Shown here piece by piece: positions 24,228 to 33,068 of a DNA stretch of 64,000 bases. Origin of the DNA: Pseudomonas graminis (GTDB lineage Bacteria > Pseudomonadota > Gammaproteobacteria > Pseudomonadales > Pseudomonadaceae); the NCBI RefSeq assembly GCF_013201545.1, contig NZ_CP053746.1:3920501-3984500 (forward strand), written 5' to 3'. Position numbers and translations under genes: made by a program. Within the stretch, counting starts at the first letter, position 1. The number at the start of each line of letters is the position of its first letter. The notes beneath the pieces were generated by a model. It saw nothing but the letters and a program-made list of their open reading frames with translations, made no database searches and was not told where the DNA came from.

Positions 24228-25586
24228 TTGAGCGATCAATCCACTCCGAACACTCCACTCTCACGATTCTGCGACAAAGTAGGCATTCCCTATCCCATGT
24301 TCTGGGGCTTTGTCGGCCTACTGATCTTCATGATCGGCGATGGCGTAGAACTCGGCTACCTTTCGCCCTTTCTCAGTGAACGCGGCATGCCTGGCGATGA
24401 AGTCGCCATGATCTTCACCCTCTATGGCGTCACGGTCGGGATTTCATCCTGGCTTGCCGGCGCACTCTCCAACATCTGGGGCCCGAAACGGGTGATGTTC
24501 CTGGGATTAATCATCTGGAGCGTGTTTGAGGTGCTCTTCCTGATCTACGGACTGCAGGACCTGAGCTACTCAATGATTCTGTTGACCTACGGCCTGCGCG
24601 GCTTCGGCTACCCATTGTTCGCTTATGGCTTTCTGGTATGGATCGCCGCTTCCACGCCCTCTCGCAAAATGGGCATGGCCGTGGGCTGGTTCTGGGTGGC
24701 TTACGCGGCGGGCCTGCCGATGCTGGGCTCTCTGGTGGCAAGTGTCGCTATCCCGCTGATCGGCGCATTGCAGACCTTCTGGCTGTCCTTTGCACTGGTG
24801 GTCGTCGGCGGCGCGATTGGTCTGATCGGGATGCGTGAAGCCCATGGCATGCGTCGGCTGGCGCCCGAGGGTGAGCGGCCGCTCGTGTCGATGGCCAAGA
24901 ACATCACCATCATGTGGACGCGCCCCAAAGTGTCGCTGGCCGGGATCGTTCGGGTGATCAACACCTCGTCGATGTTCGGTTTTCTGGTGGTCATGCCCGG
25001 ATTCTTTATGCACACCGTCGGCTTCACCCTCGAAGAATGGCTGCGCCTGCTGACCATCGTCTTCGTGTTCAACATCATCGGTAATCTGGGCTCTAGCGTG
25101 ATCAGCACGAAGATCGGTTATCGCAACACGATCCTGTGGTTTGGCGCGGTGGGCAGCACGATCAGCACCCCGTTGTTCTTCTTCATGCCGCAGGCGTTTC
25201 CCCACGACTTTCTGATCGCCTCGATCTTCGGCGCCTTCTACGGCCTGACATTGGCGTGTTTCGTGCCGCTCTCGGCGCTCGCACCCGCACTGGCGCCGAA
25301 CAACAAGGCCGCTGCATTGTCGGTGTTGAGCCTCGGGGCAGGGGCGTCGACATGGGTGGGCCCGGCGGTGGTCGCGATCTTCAATGACAGTTACGGGATA
25401 GAAGGCGTGGTCTGGGCCTTTTGCGGGCTGTACGCGCTGAGTGCCGTGCTGACCGTCTTCCTGAAAGATCCGGAGCCCGTGCATGACCCGATCCTGATCA
25501 AGATCAAGCGCCGGATCAAAGTGTTCGCGCCGCGTCTGGATTATCGTTGGGCCCATGCCGAGGACCCGAACAAAAACGTAAGCTGA
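24228..25586 (+). CDS. MFS permease, RbtT/DalT/CsbX polyol-type
   Basis: This encodes 452 residues from TTG 24228, chosen because AAGGAACGG lies just before it. The upstream 36 codons lack a ribosome site and read as noise. There are twelve hydrophobic segments. The N-terminal WGFVGLLIFMIGDGVELGYL and the YGLRGFGYPLFAYGFLVWI stretch closely follow the ribitol/arabinitol permease RbtT/DalT pattern. Such proteins are proton-coupled importers of polyols or related small organic molecules in the inner membrane. No polyol dehydrogenase or kinase gene is next to it, so the substrate is not indicated. Confidence 0.8.
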   Translation: MSDQSTPNTPLSRFCDKVGIPYPMFWGFVGLLIFMIGDGVELGYLSPFLSERGMPGDEVAMIFTLYGVTVGISSWLAGALSNIWGPKRVMFLGLIIWSVFEVLFLIYGLQDLSYSMILLTYGLRGFGYPLFAYGFLVWIAASTPSRKMGMAVGWFWVAYAAGLPMLGSLVASVAIPLIGALQTFWLSFALVVVGGAIGLIGMREAHGMRRLAPEGERPLVSMAKNITIMWTRPKVSLAGIVRVINTSSMFGFLVVMPGFFMHTVGFTLEEWLRLLTIVFVFNIIGNLGSSVISTKIGYRNTILWFGAVGSTISTPLFFFMPQAFPHDFLIASIFGAFYGLTLACFVPLSALAPALAPNNKAAALSVLSLGAGASTWVGPAVVAIFNDSYGIEGVVWAFCGLYALSAVLTVFLKDPEPVHDPILIKIKRRIKVFAPRLDYRWAHAEDPNKNVS

Positions 25587-25660
25587 TTCCGGTGGCCGCG
25601 CGGCGCGAGAGTCATGCAACGGTCGACTGCCACGCCGCGTGTCTCAATGGGGCGGGGTGA

Positions 25661-28084
25661 TCACTCCGCTGCCGCCGGCGGCTGTTCCTTGCCCAGCCCG
25701 TCGTTGATCAACACCATGCTCTGCGGTGCCGACAGGGCGATGCCCATTTCCCGCAGGCGACCCAACACGGTGAACAACAGATCGCTTCGCGCACCGCCCA
25801 CCGAGCGCGGGCTGTTGACGTAACCCGTGGCGCTGATGATAAGGCCGGTGTTGGTCAGGTCTTTGAAGGTGACCGAGGGCGCTGGCGTGTCGAGGACGGC
25901 TTCGTGCTCGGTAAACGCCTGCAACAGCAGTTCGCGGATCTGCAAGACATCCGTTTCCAGCGGGAGCGTCAGGGAAATCCCGACCACGCCGAGTGCGTTG
26001 CCCATGGTCACGTTGCGCACGTTCTGGGTAATGAACTGTGAGTTCGGCACAATCACCGTGGAACGGTCGGACATCTGGATCTCGGTGGCGCGCACGTTGA
26101 TCCGGCGAATATCGCCCTCGACCCCCGCCAGACTTACCCAGTCCCCGACTTTGACTGGCCGCTCGGTCAGCAGGATCAGGCCGGAGATAAAGTTCTGCAC
26201 GATGGCCTGCAAACCAAAACCGATCCCCACCGACAGGGCGCTCACTACCCAGGTCAGGTTGGTCAGGCTGATGTGCAGGGTGGACATCACCACCGCAATC
26301 ACCAGCACAAACCCGATGTAGCCGATCAGGGTCACCAGGGACGCCTGCATGCCGGCGTCCATGTTGGTTTCCGGCAGCAGGCGCTCGCCGAACCATTCCT
26401 TGAGCACGCGCACGCCCAGCATGCCAAGTACCAGGCAACCCAGCGCCATGAGGATGTCGCTTGGAACGATGTTCAGGGCGCCCAGGGATTTGTCGGTGAC
26501 TTCCATCCGCGTGAAGCTTTCGAGCAACTCGCCCGGGCTTGAACCCGAGGGCAGAAAGGCCAGTAGCACGGCGGCCAGCAGCAGCAAACTGCGGCCAACG
26601 CCCGCCAGAATGGTGCTCGCCTGGGCCTGATGGCGCGGCGACAGGCCGAGTGCCGAACCCAGTGCCATGCCACCCGGTTGCTTGGGCGACAGGAGGGTTT
26701 CGCAGACGTCGCCAAAGAACGCCACCAGCAGATAGGCGGTCGAAGCCACCACGCTCATCCACAGCAGCTTAACTGCGAGGAAGTAGGCCAGCGTCAGGTA
26801 GCCGCTCAATAACGCGAGCAAACTCAGGCCGACCCAGACTGCCACGACGAACGGAATCAACCCGGCGAGGCCACCCGGACGTTCGATTGCAAAGCGGCGG
26901 CGGGTGCGGCGGTAGCGCACCAGGCCGAAGAAGAACATCAGTGAAACGGCCAGTGCGGTCAGGCCGTTGACCGCGACGGTCAGTGCCAGGCTGCTGGCGA
27001 TGACGCTGTTGATGCGTTCCTGGGTGCCGATGACCATCAGCGCCAAGGCCAGCACGGGCGGGAATCGGCCCATGGCGGTGGCAATTTCGTCAGGAATCTT
27101 CGGCAGGCGCCACGAAGGGTGTGGCAGCATCAGCAGCGCGCGGCCCAGGCCGACGATGAAGGCGCAGAAGGTGATCAGCGTCTGCAGTTGGTCGAGCAGG
27201 TTGACCACGTCGTTGCTAAGCACCGCATTGCTGACGATGCCCCAACGCAGCAAGGACGTCGCGGCGGTGATGGTGACCACCGTCGACAGCCCGACGGCCA
27301 GTGCCAGGGCGCTGCGACGCAGACGGCCTTCGGGCAACCAACGGACCATCAGGCGGATCAGCAGGCTCTCCAACAGGCGGCGCACCACCACCCAGATCAG
27401 CAGCGCGCCGATCACCACGCTGGCAAACAGCATGCGGTTGCCGGGCGCCAGTGCGCTGATGAACACGCTGCGGACGTCGTCCAGCAAACCGTTCATGCGC
27501 CTGAGGTCGTCATCGGTAGGGCGAATCAGGGTCGACCAGAACGCCGAACTCAGCGGGCTTGCCGTACGGGTGCTGATCTGGGAATCGAACAGGCTGCGGC
27601 GCAGGCTGAAGATCTGAGTGGCCAGGTCCCGTGCCGACTGACTCAACGTATTGGTCTGCCGCTCGTCGCTGACCAGCGCGTTTTTCTGGGCCGTCAACGC
27701 CTTGCGCTGGCTGGTCAGGGCAGGCGCTTCGTCGGGTTGCACCGGGCCAAGGATGTTCAACTGATCGTTCAGGTGCTCGATGTCAACGGCCTGTTTGGCG
27801 ATCAGCTCATCGGCTTGCTTCTGCACCTGCAACGCGGCCTGACGCAGGCTCGACAGCAAGTCGTCATTGGCACTGACGGTAACTTTTTGCCGGATCTGGT
27901 CAAGCTGCTCGTTCAGATCATCCAGGCTCGGTGCCTCGACTTCAGGCGCTGCATCGCCTTGGCTGGCGGCCTGCGGCGCGGCCTTTGGGGCCGGCGCGGC
28001 CTGAGCAAACGCTGGCAGGGTCACGCACAGCAGCAACAGGGCCAGCAGTCCAGCATGGAAACGGTTCAACGTAGCGTGCTGCAT
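25661..28084 (-). CDS. MscS-family mechanosensitive channel with DUF3772 periplasmic domain
   Basis: This encodes 807 residues from ATG 28084, preceded by AAAGGAA; the frame extends 49 codons upstream without a ribosome site. A signal peptide ends near AFAQA. A periplasmic coiled-coil region with the DUF3772 domain follows (TVSANDDLLSSLRQAALQVQKQADEL, in part). Many transmembrane helices come next. The MscS core lies at the C-terminus: the pore helix AL SVGIGFGLQAIVQNFISG, then VGDWV and GVEGDIRRINVRATEI. These channels release osmolytes on hypo-osmotic shock; large members of this type may also be gated by ions. It is convergent with the permease gene. Confidence 0.9.
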   Translation of the reverse strand: MQHATLNRFHAGLLALLLLCVTLPAFAQAAPAPKAAPQAASQGDAAPEVEAPSLDDLNEQLDQIRQKVTVSANDDLLSSLRQAALQVQKQADELIAKQAVDIEHLNDQLNILGPVQPDEAPALTSQRKALTAQKNALVSDERQTNTLSQSARDLATQIFSLRRSLFDSQISTRTASPLSSAFWSTLIRPTDDDLRRMNGLLDDVRSVFISALAPGNRMLFASVVIGALLIWVVVRRLLESLLIRLMVRWLPEGRLRRSALALAVGLSTVVTITAATSLLRWGIVSNAVLSNDVVNLLDQLQTLITFCAFIVGLGRALLMLPHPSWRLPKIPDEIATAMGRFPPVLALALMVIGTQERINSVIASSLALTVAVNGLTALAVSLMFFFGLVRYRRTRRRFAIERPGGLAGLIPFVVAVWVGLSLLALLSGYLTLAYFLAVKLLWMSVVASTAYLLVAFFGDVCETLLSPKQPGGMALGSALGLSPRHQAQASTILAGVGRSLLLLAAVLLAFLPSGSSPGELLESFTRMEVTDKSLGALNIVPSDILMALGCLVLGMLGVRVLKEWFGERLLPETNMDAGMQASLVTLIGYIGFVLVIAVVMSTLHISLTNLTWVVSALSVGIGFGLQAIVQNFISGLILLTERPVKVGDWVSLAGVEGDIRRINVRATEIQMSDRSTVIVPNSQFITQNVRNVTMGNALGVVGISLTLPLETDVLQIRELLLQAFTEHEAVLDTPAPSVTFKDLTNTGLIISATGYVNSPRSVGGARSDLLFTVLGRLREMGIALSAPQSMVLINDGLGKEQPPAAAE

Positions 28085-28262
28085 TCGGGTTCCTTTGGGG
28101 GCGTTAACCGGTTTTGCGATCTGATCATGTGGCGCAGTTGTCGAAAGACAGGCGGGGGGCTCGGCCCTTCGTGCGCGCGGGGGCGGATGATAGCAAGTAT
28201 TGTGGCGGGACAACTTACGCTCGCTGTCCATTGCCGTCAGTGGTGCGGCTGATGGAAGATCA
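28085..28262. other. Promoter region of the channel gene
   Basis: These are 178 bases upstream of the channel gene before the second repeat block begins. I see no further gene here. The whole gene-free interval to 28879 is otherwise made of repeats. Confidence 0.4.
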
Positions 28263-28580
28263 AGAGCGTCTGCCTGGGGGCAGACTGTTTCGCCTTCGGC
28301 GAGTTACTTGATAAAGCCCCAAGTAACCAAGGGCTTGTGCTCCTGGTTGGGCCCTTCGTTCCTCAGGGTTCCTTCACTCCGGTCCCGCTCCGTGGGCCCG
28401 CGCCGAACGGACATCCATGTCCTGACGGCGCTCTCGCCGCATCCATGCGGCTCGGCCCACTCCACGAGACCTGCGTTCAGCCTGCACCCAAGTCGCGATG
28501 GGTGTCGTCTGGACTTTTTGTGTACGAAGATCAAAAGCGCTGCGCAGATCAAGGACTTCCCGGCTGAAGCCGGTCCTACA
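28263..28580 (+). repeat. Dispersed intergenic repeat, copy 2
   Basis: This is the same element as 733-1060, in the same orientation. It includes the opening GTCTGCC/GGCAGAC hairpin and the conserved core with GAACGGACATCCATGTCC. It differs mostly at about 28310-28375, where the first copy has an unrelated filler. The right end runs through TGTACGAAGATCAAAAGC into a REP at 28557. Confidence 0.85.
28557..28579. repeat. Single REP at the right edge of repeat copy 2
   Basis: TTCCCGGCTGAAGCCGGTCC is one REP arm, at the same place relative to the large repeat as the first arm of the REPIN at 1038. The large repeat and the REP seem to travel or accumulate together. Confidence 0.7.
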
Positions 28581-28620
28581 ATCGCAGCCGGGCCTACCGG
28601 ACGTACGCGGTCTGCTATTT

Positions 28621-28670
28621 CCGATCGTGCCCACGCTCCGCGTGGGTATGCATCTTAGGACGCTCCGCGC
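28621..28670 (-). repeat. DUF1534-type palindromic repeat
   Basis: CGTGCCCACGCTCCGCGTGGG followed by TATGCATCTTAGGACGCTCCGCG is the palindromic element behind the spurious DUF1534 proteins of P. syringae genomes. On the minus strand it reads RCIPTRSVGTI. It should not be annotated as a gene. Confidence 0.7.
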
Positions 28671-28673
28671 CCA

Positions 28674-28741
28674 TTCCCGGCTGAAGCCGGTCTCACTGAC
28701 CGCGCGCGCTTCAAATTGTGGGACCGGCTCCAGCCGGGAAG
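28674..28741. repeat. REPIN
   Basis: Inverted REP arms TTCCCGGCTGAAGCCGGTC at 28674 and GGGACCGGCTCCAGCCGGGAA ending at 28741 flank about 28 bases. From there to the endonuclease gene at 28880 no other structure is seen. Confidence 0.8.
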
Positions 28742-28879
28742 GGACCTTCTCGAGCACGCCGCTCACCGATACCAACCATGCTGTCAGGTCATGTGATATT
28801 CACACTCAGCGGCACATGATCGTGTTCGTTGTATCAACAGGACCCGCGAAGGGCCTTCTTCAATCAAGAGGTAAGCAGG

Positions 28880-29824
28880 ATGCCGACACATAACCCTCAG
28901 GTGAATCTCGCCCACCGCCCCCGTCTGGCTGATCTTCAGCCCATCACGACCGAACCGTCATCCCATGCTACCGCCCTGCGGTCAGCCCCGCAGGCGCGGA
29001 TCACGCCGGCAGCGCAACTGGAAGGTCGAGCGGGCTACAGCGGTGATTTTCTCGGGGAATTCGTCGTGCCCTGGCCGACCACCTCGACGCCGGATGACGT
29101 ATTCCCCGTGGGGAATCCCGGCAACCGTCTGGACTACACCCATTTCTCCATCAGCATGTCCCGGAGTCGGCGCATTGCGCTGTACGTCGGCGTGAACATC
29201 GAGGGTGGCAGCAGCGTCGAGATCGTGCGGCGTCAGGACACCTGGGCCTATGACGGCCGCCTGCCGGTCGAGGCGCAGCTTGGCGAGGATTTGTACCGCG
29301 ACAACTTGCTCGATCGCGGTCATTTGGTGCGGCGGCAGGACCCCAACTGGGGTGACGAGGCGCAGACCGCCAATCAGGACACGTTTCATTTCACCAACTG
29401 CTCGCCGCAGATGTCCGCCTTCAATCAGAAAACCTGGCTGGAGCTCGAAGACTTCATCCTGGAAAACACCCGCCGCTGGAAAGAGCGCGCAACGGTGTTC
29501 ACCGGACCGGTGCTGCGCAGTGACGACCCGCTGTACCGAGGGGTGCAAATCCCCAGAGCCTTCTGGAAAGTTGTCGCGTTTCTCGGCGATGACGGCAAAC
29601 CTTCGGCCAGCGCGTACGTGATCGACCAGACCCGCGAGCTGGGCAAGCTGGAGCTGGTGTTTGGCGCGTTAAGGACGTATCGACGCAGCGTCACTCAGAT
29701 TGAGACGCTCACGGGCATCAGCTTCGGGGAATTGGCGCGGTATGACGGTTTCTCCAATGAAGAACAGATCACCGGCACACGGATCGAAGCGTCGATTCAG
29801 CGGCCGGAGGATATTCGTCTCTAA
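28880..29824 (+). CDS. DNA/RNA non-specific endonuclease (NUC1 family)
   Basis: This encodes 314 residues from ATG 28880, with GAGG a short distance upstream. The catalytic DRGHLVRR is at 145-152 with His148 as general base. FTNCSPQMSAFNQKTW supplies the metal-binding Asn and the second conserved Asn of the beta-beta-alpha-Me (Serratia nuclease) fold. No signal peptide is visible: the N-terminus is hydrophilic and lists no hydrophobic stretch. Many NUC1 enzymes are secreted for nutrient scavenging. A leaderless form could instead be cytoplasmic or delivered by another route such as T6SS; no immunity-like gene adjoins it. Confidence 0.85.
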   Translation: MPTHNPQVNLAHRPRLADLQPITTEPSSHATALRSAPQARITPAAQLEGRAGYSGDFLGEFVVPWPTTSTPDDVFPVGNPGNRLDYTHFSISMSRSRRIALYVGVNIEGGSSVEIVRRQDTWAYDGRLPVEAQLGEDLYRDNLLDRGHLVRRQDPNWGDEAQTANQDTFHFTNCSPQMSAFNQKTWLELEDFILENTRRWKERATVFTGPVLRSDDPLYRGVQIPRAFWKVVAFLGDDGKPSASAYVIDQTRELGKLELVFGALRTYRRSVTQIETLTGISFGELARYDGFSNEEQITGTRIEASIQRPEDIRL

Positions 29825-30087
29825 GCCCATGACGCCAAGGCTCAGCGCCGAGCCTGGGCATCACGCTCTGGCCCGGCCTGATCCCGACGGCGAGTGAGCG
29901 GTACCGCGCAAAAACCACAAAATAACGGGATCCAAACGGAATTTATGGGCGCGTCGGCTATCTAGCATCACGCGTACAGACGGTACACCGGCATCGGCAA
30001 GCTGCCGACTGAACCCGCACGCCGTACCGCCTTGAAGCACGATTTCTCTGCCAACGGCTTTTTTCACTTCCTGGAGATCCACCGACA

Positions 30088-30789
30088 ATGACCGTCTCAT
30101 TCAGCCGCCACTGGTTACTCGCCCTCGCACTGCCGCTGCTCCTGACCGCCTGCGGCAGCAGCGAGCCTGACCAGCGCGCCGCATTCAAGCAGTTCCTGCA
30201 AACCCGCATCATCGACAAGCCCGGCGTGCACGTGCCCACACTGACACCGGATGAATCGAAGTCCTTCGGTGATTACACCCAGCACTATGCCGTGATCACT
30301 GAATTCAACAGTGGCATGGACGCCAGCACCAAACCCCTGAACGGTTTCGTGCAGAAAGGCGCGTTCCGCTCATTGGGCGATGTGATCGCGCGCCGCGATG
30401 ATCTCAAGACGGTGCAAGCCGGCGTGAACGACCTCGTCGTGCAGCTCAAGCAAACGTTGGCGAAAGCTGATGCAGCCCATGCCCAGCTCAAGCAGCCGGA
30501 CGATCTGAAAGCCGTGTATGACAGCGCCTATGATCGCACCGTCAGCGTACCGGCCAACACGCTCCTGACCGTCATGCCGCAAGTCAACGGCACCTTCGAA
30601 TCGGGCCTGAAAGTGGCGGACTACGTCGACGCTCACAAGGCGCAGATCCAGATCAATGGCTCGGTGGTTCAAGTGACGGACCCCAAGGTGCAGGCTGAAT
30701 TGAACACGCTGTTGCAGGACCTGAATGCCAAGGCCAAGGTGGTTCAAGACGCGCAGACACGCATGCAGGCCGTGTTGCTGGGGCGTTGA
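30088..30789 (+). CDS. DUF3053 lipoprotein
   Basis: This encodes 233 residues with a signal peptide and lipobox LLTACGSS, giving a lipoprotein. The mature sequence begins EPDQRAAFKQFLQTRIIDKPG, which is the DUF3053 signature seen in E. coli YiaF-like proteins, and is rich in helices further on. No function is established for the family. It is flanked by the nuclease gene 263 bases upstream and a REPIN 45 bases downstream, so it appears monocistronic. CTGGAG before the ATG is the ribosome site. Confidence 0.85.
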   Translation: MTVSFSRHWLLALALPLLLTACGSSEPDQRAAFKQFLQTRIIDKPGVHVPTLTPDESKSFGDYTQHYAVITEFNSGMDASTKPLNGFVQKGAFRSLGDVIARRDDLKTVQAGVNDLVVQLKQTLAKADAAHAQLKQPDDLKAVYDSAYDRTVSVPANTLLTVMPQVNGTFESGLKVADYVDAHKAQIQINGSVVQVTDPKVQAELNTLLQDLNAKAKVVQDAQTRMQAVLLGR

Positions 30790-30833
30790 ATCCACAACGG
30801 ACAACGGCGCTCGGCGCAGTAAAGTCACGCTGA

Positions 30834-30904
30834 CGCCTTCCCGGCTAAAGCCGGTCCTGCAACCTGCATGCAGTCAGTAGGACCGCCTTTGGCCGGGAAG
30901 CGCC
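30834..30904. repeat. REPIN
   Basis: GCGCCTTCCCGGC... at 30834 and the inverse GGCCGGGAAGCGCC ending at 30904 form a symmetrical pair separated by about 25 bases. The pair lies between the DUF3053 gene and the epimerase. Confidence 0.75.
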
Positions 30905-31042
30905 TTGATCCTGCGGCGGAGCGCCACAGGCAAAATCGAGAATTGATTTCCCACCGCCTGTCATATATCCCGTCAGATAACTCGCTTTTCACACGACATG
31001 CCCATACTGCCTCCGTCTCTTCAGTTGAAAACGGAGCACGTT

Positions 31043-32794
31043 ATGACCCTGCAATTCAATGTCCGGGATTTCGGCGCTGTGGGTGACGGACATACGTCTG
31101 ATACCGCAGCCATTCAAGCCGCCATCGATGCTACGGCGAAAGCCGGCGGCGGCGATGTGTATATTCCCGCGGGCACCTGGACCCTGACCCCGGGCGGAAA
31201 GCCTGCCGACGGCGCGCTGATGCTCAAAAGCAATGTGTTCATCAAGGGCGAGGGCATGGGCGCCACGGTGCTCAAGCTGGCCGATGGCACCGACCAGGCG
31301 GTCACCGGCCTCATCCGCTCGGCGAGCGGCGAGGCGACCCACGATTTCGGCGTCAGCAATCTCACCCTCGACGGCAACCGGGATTCGACCACGGGCAAGG
31401 TGGATGGCTGGTACAACGGGTTTCTGCCAGGCCAGCCGGGTCAGGACAGCAACGTCACGCTCTCCGGCGTCGAGATCCGCGACTGCTCGGGCTACGGCTT
31501 CGATCCCCACGAGCGCACGGCCAACATGCTCATCGAAAACAGCGTGTCCCATGGCAACGGGCTCGACGGGTTCGTTGCCGACTACCTGATCGACAGCACC
31601 TTTCGCAACAACCTGGCGTACGACAATGACCGGCACGGTTTCAACGTTGTCACGACCACCCACGACCTGGCGCTGCTCAACAACGTCTCCCACGACAATG
31701 GCGGCGGTGGCATCGTCGTCCAGCGCGGCAGCGAAAACATCCCCTCGCCGCATCACATCACCATCGAGGGTGGCGAGGTCTACGGCAATACGGCGGAAGG
31801 GGTGTTGGTGAAACTGTCCAGCGGCGTCGATATCAGCGGCGTGGACATCCACCACAACGGCACCTCTGGCGTGCGTGTCTATGGCAGCACGGACGTTGAG
31901 GTGCGCGGCAATCTGATTCACGAGAACGCGCAGAAGGCCGGCATCCCTGAAGTGCTGATCCAGCCATTCGACGATCGCGGCGGCGTCTCCGGGAAGCTTC
32001 ATCCGGCTGACCACAACACCTTCGCGGACAACATCATCACCGGCGGCGACAAAAGCACCTTCGGCGTGGCGGAGGAGAGCGGCCAGTCAGGCAGCAACTC
32101 CGTTTACGGCAACACCTTCGCTCATCTGCAGCAGGGCGCCGTATCGCTGCAAGGCGCGGGTGACCACGTCGGGACCAACCCGATGCTGAACGCCATTGAC
32201 GGCGGGAATGGCACCGATGTCATCGTCGGAACGGCCAAGGCCGACTCGCTCAACGGCAAGGACGGAGCAGACACATTGAACGGTGGGCCGGGGGCGGATC
32301 TGCTCTGGGGCGGCGCCGGCCATGACCGCTTGCTCGGCGGGAGCGGCAACGACACCCTGATCGGCGGCGCCGATGCCGACGTGCTGTTCGGCGGCGCAGG
32401 TTCCGATCTGTTTCTGTTTACCTCTGTGTCCGACAGCTACAGAACGGCCACCGCCGGCCATGCAGACCGCATCGGCGACTTCGATGCCGCCCACGACACA
32501 ATCGACGTCTCGGGCCTCGGCTTCACCGGATTCGGCGACGGCCATGACGGCACCCTGAAGTTCACCACCAACGCCGAGCACACCCGGGTCTACCTGAAAG
32601 ACCTTGATCCTGATGTGCAAGGGCATCGCTTCGAACTGGTGCTGGACGGTGACTTCAAAGGCGGTCTCCCTGCAAAAGCCATGGTATTTGCCGACGCTCC
32701 AGCGTTGCTGGCCAACACATCATCGGCAGCGGATGCCGTGTCAGTGGAGCTGGTAGGCGTGGCTCAGGATCATCCGGAAATGGGGCTGGTTTGA
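31043..32794 (+). CDS. Secreted mannuronan C5-epimerase with RTX module (AlgE/PsmE type)
   Basis: This encodes 583 residues from ATG 31043, after ACGGAGC. An A-module-like right-handed beta helix (about 5-370) begins FNVRDFGAVGDGHTSDT. It contains Y151, D154, H156 and D180 in the YGFDPHE...DGFVAD region; the AlgE4 catalytic set Y149, D152, H154, D178 aligns with a constant shift of two. RTX nonapeptides (GGAGHDRLLGG, GGSGNDTLIGG and others) follow, then a C-terminal DSYRTAT...LGFTGFGDG module. It lacks a signal peptide, as expected for type I secretion. It would convert mannuronate to guluronate in extracellular alginate with calcium. No ABC exporter is nearby. Confidence 0.93.
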   Translation: MTLQFNVRDFGAVGDGHTSDTAAIQAAIDATAKAGGGDVYIPAGTWTLTPGGKPADGALMLKSNVFIKGEGMGATVLKLADGTDQAVTGLIRSASGEATHDFGVSNLTLDGNRDSTTGKVDGWYNGFLPGQPGQDSNVTLSGVEIRDCSGYGFDPHERTANMLIENSVSHGNGLDGFVADYLIDSTFRNNLAYDNDRHGFNVVTTTHDLALLNNVSHDNGGGGIVVQRGSENIPSPHHITIEGGEVYGNTAEGVLVKLSSGVDISGVDIHHNGTSGVRVYGSTDVEVRGNLIHENAQKAGIPEVLIQPFDDRGGVSGKLHPADHNTFADNIITGGDKSTFGVAEESGQSGSNSVYGNTFAHLQQGAVSLQGAGDHVGTNPMLNAIDGGNGTDVIVGTAKADSLNGKDGADTLNGGPGADLLWGGAGHDRLLGGSGNDTLIGGADADVLFGGAGSDLFLFTSVSDSYRTATAGHADRIGDFDAAHDTIDVSGLGFTGFGDGHDGTLKFTTNAEHTRVYLKDLDPDVQGHRFELVLDGDFKGGLPAKAMVFADAPALLANTSSAADAVSVELVGVAQDHPEMGLV

Positions 32795-33068
32795 CGTAAC
32801 GTCAGGACCGTCCTCGCCAAGGCGCGAGCACGAGTAACGGACCGAGGGATGCATGCGCCGTGAGGTCACACTTACGGCGTAATGCCACACAACCCCGAAG
32901 GCATTCCCGCCGCGACCTTTGCATCCTTGCGACCTTCCCGCTAAAGTCTGCCCCAGGCGTCTGCTGCGCCTGCGGTCCGCGCGAAGGGGTTCCCCAAGGC
33001 AAGCGTTTCCCCAATCATTCATTCCAGCTCCCGGCTTGTCGGCGGACCGAGCCCTGTAAGGAGTTGGC

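Noticed and set aside
30989..32014. A 341-codon minus-strand frame under the epimerase
   Set aside because: It is opposite a protein with intact catalytic residues and RTX repeats; the antisense reading is low-complexity.
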